From an uncultured Rikenellaceae bacterium (GTDB taxonomy: Bacteria > Bacteroidota > Bacteroidia > Bacteroidales > Rikenellaceae), in assembly GCA_949287525.1 (NCBI GenBank), contig CASEGL010000008.1, positions 1-64,000 on the forward strand: a stretch of DNA of 64,000 nucleotides, read 5' to 3'. Each line of letters opens with the position of its first letter. The first letter of the stretch is position 1. The notes under the pieces are model-generated. The model saw only the letters and a program-made list of their open reading frames with translations, was not told the origin of the DNA and made no database searches. Position numbers and translations under genes: made by a program. Below, piece after piece: positions 61,005 to 64,000 of the stretch.

Positions 61005-62381
61005 ATGAAGAAAGTCGTCATACTGGGAGGCGGCGAGAGCGGATGCGGCTCCGCCGTACTGGCCAAAGTCAAGGGCTGGAACACATTCCTCACCGACCGC
61101 GGCACCATCGCCCCGAAATACCTCGAACTGCTCGACCGTCACGGCATTGCCTACGAGCAGGGCGTGCATACCGAATCGGCCATTCTCGACGCCGACCTCG
61201 CCGTCAAGAGTCCGGGCATTCCGGACACAGCGCCGATCATCGTGAAACTCCGCGAGAAGGGCATCCCCGTCATCTCCGAAATCGAATTTGCCGGACGCTA
61301 CACGAAGGGGCGCACGATCTGCATCACCGGCTCGAACGGCAAGACAACGACCACTACCCTGCTCGGTCGCATCCTGCAGGCTGCCGGGTACGACTCGGCC
61401 GTGGGAGGCAACATCGGCGAAAGCTTCGCCTATACGGTAGCCGTAGCCGACAAGGCATGGTATGTGCTGGAGTTGAGCAGCTTCCAGCTCGACGGCATCG
61501 AGACGTTCCGCCCCGACATCGCCGTGCTGACCAACATCACGCCCGACCACCTGGACCGCTACGGATACGTGTTCCAGAACTATATCGACAGCAAGTTCCG
61601 CATCATCCGCAACCAGCGGCCGGAGGACTACTTCATCTACGACATCGACAACCCCGTTGTCAGCCGCGAGGTGGCACTCCGCACGCCCGACCTGCAGATG
61701 CTGCCCTTTGCCGCCCAGCATCCCTACGGTGTGGGGGCCGACTCTTCGGCTTTCGACCGTTCGGGAGCGTTCATGACCGACGGCGACCATTTCCGTGCCG
61801 CCGTCAAGGGACGCGAGGTGGTGATCGACATCCGCCGGATGGGCATCAAGGGCATCCACAACACCTACAACGCCATGGCCGCTGCACTGGCCGCGCTGGC
61901 CGCAGGCGTCGAACCCGCCGTGATTGCCGATACGCTCTACACGTTCGAGGGGGTGGAACACCGCATGGAGTTCGCAGGCCGCGTGAACGGCGTCACCTAC
62001 ATCAACGACTCGAAAGGCACGAACGTCGATTCGACGTGGTATGCGCTCGACAGCATGCGCACCCCAACCGTCTGGATCGCCGGCGGCACGGACAAGGGCA
62101 ACGATTACGACACCCTCAAGCCGCTGGCGCGCGAAAAGGTGAAGGCGCTGGTCTGCATGGGCGTGGACAACGCCAAGCTGATCGACAGCTTCACGGGCGT
62201 CGTTCCGGCCGTGTATGACACCCACTCGCTGGCCGACACGATGCGCATCTGCGCCGAAATCGCCTCGGAAGGCGACACGGTGCTGCTCTCGCCGGCGTGC
62301 GCCAGCTTCGACTTGTTCAAGAATTACGAAGACCGCGGACGGCAGTTCAAGGAGGCCGTCCGTGCGCTGCAAAACCGATAA
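61005..62381 (+). CDS. murD: UDP-MurNAc-L-alanine--D-glutamate ligase (MurD)
   Basis: MurD adds D-Glu to UDP-MurNAc-L-Ala. 458 residues from MKKVVILGGGESGCG (61005): N-terminal nucleotide-binding GGGESG, the ATP loop TGSNGKTTTTTLLGRIL, LSSFQLDGIETF, TNITPDHLDRY, GVEHRMEF, NDSKGTN and the late LLSPACASFDLFKNYEDRG. It starts 4 bases after mraY; ftsW follows after 6. In this pathway order it acts before MurE. Confidence 0.96.
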   Translation: MKKVVILGGGESGCGSAVLAKVKGWNTFLTDRGTIAPKYLELLDRHGIAYEQGVHTESAILDADLAVKSPGIPDTAPIIVKLREKGIPVISEIEFAGRYTKGRTICITGSNGKTTTTTLLGRILQAAGYDSAVGGNIGESFAYTVAVADKAWYVLELSSFQLDGIETFRPDIAVLTNITPDHLDRYGYVFQNYIDSKFRIIRNQRPEDYFIYDIDNPVVSREVALRTPDLQMLPFAAQHPYGVGADSSAFDRSGAFMTDGDHFRAAVKGREVVIDIRRMGIKGIHNTYNAMAAALAALAAGVEPAVIADTLYTFEGVEHRMEFAGRVNGVTYINDSKGTNVDSTWYALDSMRTPTVWIAGGTDKGNDYDTLKPLAREKVKALVCMGVDNAKLIDSFTGVVPAVYDTHSLADTMRICAEIASEGDTVLLSPACASFDLFKNYEDRGRQFKEAVRALQNR

Positions 62382-62387
62382 CGGCGC

Positions 62388-64000
62388 ATGAAGTTCCGCA
62401 AGAGACAAGCCGACACCGCACCCGACCCCTCCTCGGACAGGAAGGGTACGCTCTCTTCGCTGACCGAAAAGGGCGCCGAAACCGTCCAGGCCATCGGCTC
62501 CGGAGCCAAACGGCTGGGAGGCGAGGCGGCGCATGCCATCGGTACGGGAGCGAAGAAACTGTCGGATACGGCCGTCAATGCCCTGGGACCGGAGGCGCGC
62601 AAGTTCACCGAGGAGGCGGCACATGCCATCGGCGCGGGGGCGAAAAAGCTGTCGGATACGGCCGTCCATACGATCGCGCCGGAGGCCAGGCGGCTCACCG
62701 AAGAGGCGGCGCATGCCATCGGTACGGGCGCGAAGAAGCTCTCCGAAGCGGCCGCCAGCACGATCGGGCCGGAAGCCAAACGGCTCACTGAAGCTGGCAT
62801 GGAACTCGGCCGCATCGCCCAGAAGAAGGGCAAACGCTGGATCGACGCTATTTTCGGCGGCGACAAGGTGCTGTGGACGGTCATCATCGTCCTGCTGATC
62901 TTCTCGATGCTGCTGACCTTCTCCGCCACGGTGTACAAACCGGGCGGCACCCCCACGGCAAAGCTTCTCAACCAGATGGCCTTCATCGTGATCGGCATCG
63001 GCTCGCTGCTGTTCGTCCATCTGATCAAGTACCAGTTCTACGGCCGCATCGCCAACGCGGTCTTCATCGTGGGACTGATTCTCACCGTGCTGGCCATGCT
63101 GATCGGTCCGGAGGAGGCGGGCGCCCGACGCGACCTCGACATTCCGCTCGTCCACATCCGGTTCCAGCCGTTCGAAATTCTGAAGATCGGTGTACTGATG
63201 GTGCTGGCCAAACAGCTGGCCCGACGGCAGAAGACCATCGAACACACCCCCATCCTGCCCAGTCTGAACCCGATGGAATGGGCGCGCGACGCCCAGCGCA
63301 ACATGGACATCCTGCGCCACGAGACGATTCCCGTGCTGGGCCCCATCCTGATCACCTGCGTGCTGACATTCCTCTCGGTGGGCAACTCCACGACCCTCAT
63401 CATCGCCGCCACCTGCATGGTGATGCTCTTCATCGGCCGCGTCCGCATGGCCGACTTCGGCAAGATGGTGGCGCTGGTAGCCGTCGTCGGCATCGTCTTC
63501 TTCGCAGCGGGCTTGGGACGAAGCGACACGGGACGCAGCCGTATGGCCAGCTTCAAGCCCGATATGCTCACCAAACACGTCTCCTACACCCGCGACAGCA
63601 TCGAGATATATGACTATCCGGCCGCCACACGCCCCGACGGCAAGGTGATCCCCGGCGAATCGACCCAGTCGCTCAACGCCAAGATGTCGATCGCCTCGGG
63701 CGGCTTCTTCGGCAAGGGTCCCGGCATGAGTACCCACCGGTCGAACCTCGCCGAGGCGGAACGCGACTTTGCCTACGCCTTCATCATCGAGGAGTACGGC
63801 GCCGTCGGCGGACTGATCGTCCTGCTGCTCTATCTGTGGCTCTTCTTCCGCACGATCCAGATCTTCAAGAAGTGCGGCACGGCCTTCCCCAGCCTGCTGG
63901 TGCTGGGTCTGGGGCTGATGATCGTCCTGCAGGCCATGATCCACATGCTCGTTTCGGTGTCGCTCTTCCCCATCACCGGCCAGCAGCTACCGCTTATCAG
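62388..64000 (+). CDS. ftsW: FtsW/RodA-type peptidoglycan polymerase with repeat-bearing N-terminal tail (partial, 3' end off the window)
   Basis: The frame from ATG 62388 stays open to the window end (at least 537 codons). Residues 1-160 are a charged, Ala/Lys/Glu-rich cytoplasmic tail absent from ordinary FtsW. It holds three near-identical 30-residue repeats (44-73, 74-103, 104-133) of the form EEAAHAIGTGAKKLSDTAV..IGPEARRLT, with partial copies on each side. The SEDS core follows from the first membrane segment at about 161-178. It has RRDLDIPLVHIRFQPFEILKI, IASGGFFGKGPG, EAERDFAYAFIIEEYG and a late HMLVSVSLFPITGQQLPLI. FtsW polymerises glycan strands with its PBP partner, here ftsI just upstream. 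Confidence 0.9.
   Translation, partial: MKFRKRQADTAPDPSSDRKGTLSSLTEKGAETVQAIGSGAKRLGGEAAHAIGTGAKKLSDTAVNALGPEARKFTEEAAHAIGAGAKKLSDTAVHTIAPEARRLTEEAAHAIGTGAKKLSEAAASTIGPEAKRLTEAGMELGRIAQKKGKRWIDAIFGGDKVLWTVIIVLLIFSMLLTFSATVYKPGGTPTAKLLNQMAFIVIGIGSLLFVHLIKYQFYGRIANAVFIVGLILTVLAMLIGPEEAGARRDLDIPLVHIRFQPFEILKIGVLMVLAKQLARRQKTIEHTPILPSLNPMEWARDAQRNMDILRHETIPVLGPILITCVLTFLSVGNSTTLIIAATCMVMLFIGRVRMADFGKMVALVAVVGIVFFAAGLGRSDTGRSRMASFKPDMLTKHVSYTRDSIEIYDYPAATRPDGKVIPGESTQSLNAKMSIASGGFFGKGPGMSTHRSNLAEAERDFAYAFIIEEYGAVGGLIVLLLYLWLFFRTIQIFKKCGTAFPSLLVLGLGLMIVLQAMIHMLVSVSLFPITGQQLPLI
62517..62786 (+). repeat. Three 90-bp imperfect tandem repeats in the ftsW N-terminus
   Basis: Copies at 62517-62606, 62607-62696 and 62697-62786 encode 30 residues each. 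The core GCGGC(G/A)CATGCCATCGG recurs every 90 bases. Copies differ mainly at third codon positions, implying selection on the protein sequence rather than a very recent duplication. Confidence 0.85.

Noticed and set aside
62517-62786. CRISPR-like array
   Set aside because: The 90-base repeats are contiguous, in frame with ftsW and protein-coding, with no spacers. No CRISPR or cas gene was seen anywhere in the window.
60987-63944. A 985-codon open frame on the minus strand opposite murD and ftsW
   Set aside because: It is antisense to well-supported genes; composition is rich in Asp, His, Gly and Gln with no domain, as expected from a GC-rich complementary strand. The apparent repeats in it mirror the ftsW repeats.
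1-64000. tRNA, rRNA, insertion sequences and att-like repeats
   Set aside because: Gaps were read for T-loop and acceptor patterns, terminal inverted repeats and transposase motifs; none were found. A dedicated search program could still reveal a small RNA missed by eye.

Overview
The window reads as chromosomal DNA of a GC-rich Bacteroidales bacterium. The best guess is Alistipes or another member of the Rikenellaceae. This is inferred from several signs: recurring Bacteroidetes-type -7 boxes (TAnnTTTG, most often TATCTTTG, preceded by a TTTG/TTG element about 17-20 bases upstream in the clearest cases), a ferritin of FtnA type, a DUF5689/TonB-receptor cluster, a fimbrillin-like lipoprotein next to an ECF sigma/anti-sigma pair, a short SerA whose catalytic His is replaced by Lys, and a futalosine-pathway menaquinone gene. 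No rRNA, tRNA, CRISPR array, insertion sequence or prophage was seen. Most of the DNA is housekeeping.

Layout. 1-2.3 kb: end of an unknown secreted protein, mqnC, ferritin. 2.4-10 kb: typA divergent from aroB, then a GNAT-QueG fusion, rnz and rpsA. 10-16.3 kb (minus strand): DUF3089 lipoprotein, MFS transporter, htpG, polysaccharide flippase. 16.4-18.3 kb (minus): hpt-queE-divIC-aroQ, followed by about 0.7 kb of strongly strand-skewed non-coding DNA. 19-21.9 kb (minus): rplM-rpsI-rpsB-tsf. 22-25.5 kb: a guanine-deaminase-like protein with a signal peptide, a convergent flavin reductase that has lost its stop, an outer-membrane-like protein, and a MATE transporter. 25.7-30.7 kb (minus): yicC-gmk-nadD-small ORF-ddl-DUF3109-M23/LysM peptidase. 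30.9-34.4 kb: serC-serA-DUF1015. 34.6-38.6 kb (minus): TonB-receptor-like barrel, DUF5689 lipoprotein, and a second DUF5689 gene cut by one in-frame TGA. 38.7-46 kb: lipocalin, GNAT-like protein, rsmA, a methyltransferase, U32 protein, TPR protein, tadA. 46-50.1 kb: aspS, pabC, pabB and a doubly damaged pabA. 50.2-54.3 kb: anti-sigma/ECF sigma divergent from a 58-residue peptide and a large fimbrillin-like lipoprotein. 54.5-64 kb: division and cell-wall cluster rsmH-ftsL-ftsI(frameshifted)-murE-mraY-murD-ftsW, the last running off the right edge.

Themes. Peptidoglycan synthesis and division genes sit in two places (ddl and the M23 peptidase; the dcw cluster), and divIC is separate. queE and queG of the queuosine pathway are both present. 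Four genes have disrupted reading frames within 64 kb: pabA (frameshift plus TAG), ftsI (frameshift), DUF5689 (TGA) and the flavin reductase (stop loss). ftsI is normally essential, so an assembly problem must be excluded before reading these as real decay. The most unusual protein architectures are the GNAT-QueG fusion, FtsW with a cytoplasmic tail of 30-residue tandem repeats, the exported guanine deaminase, and the anti-sigma protein with a TonB-like C-terminus.
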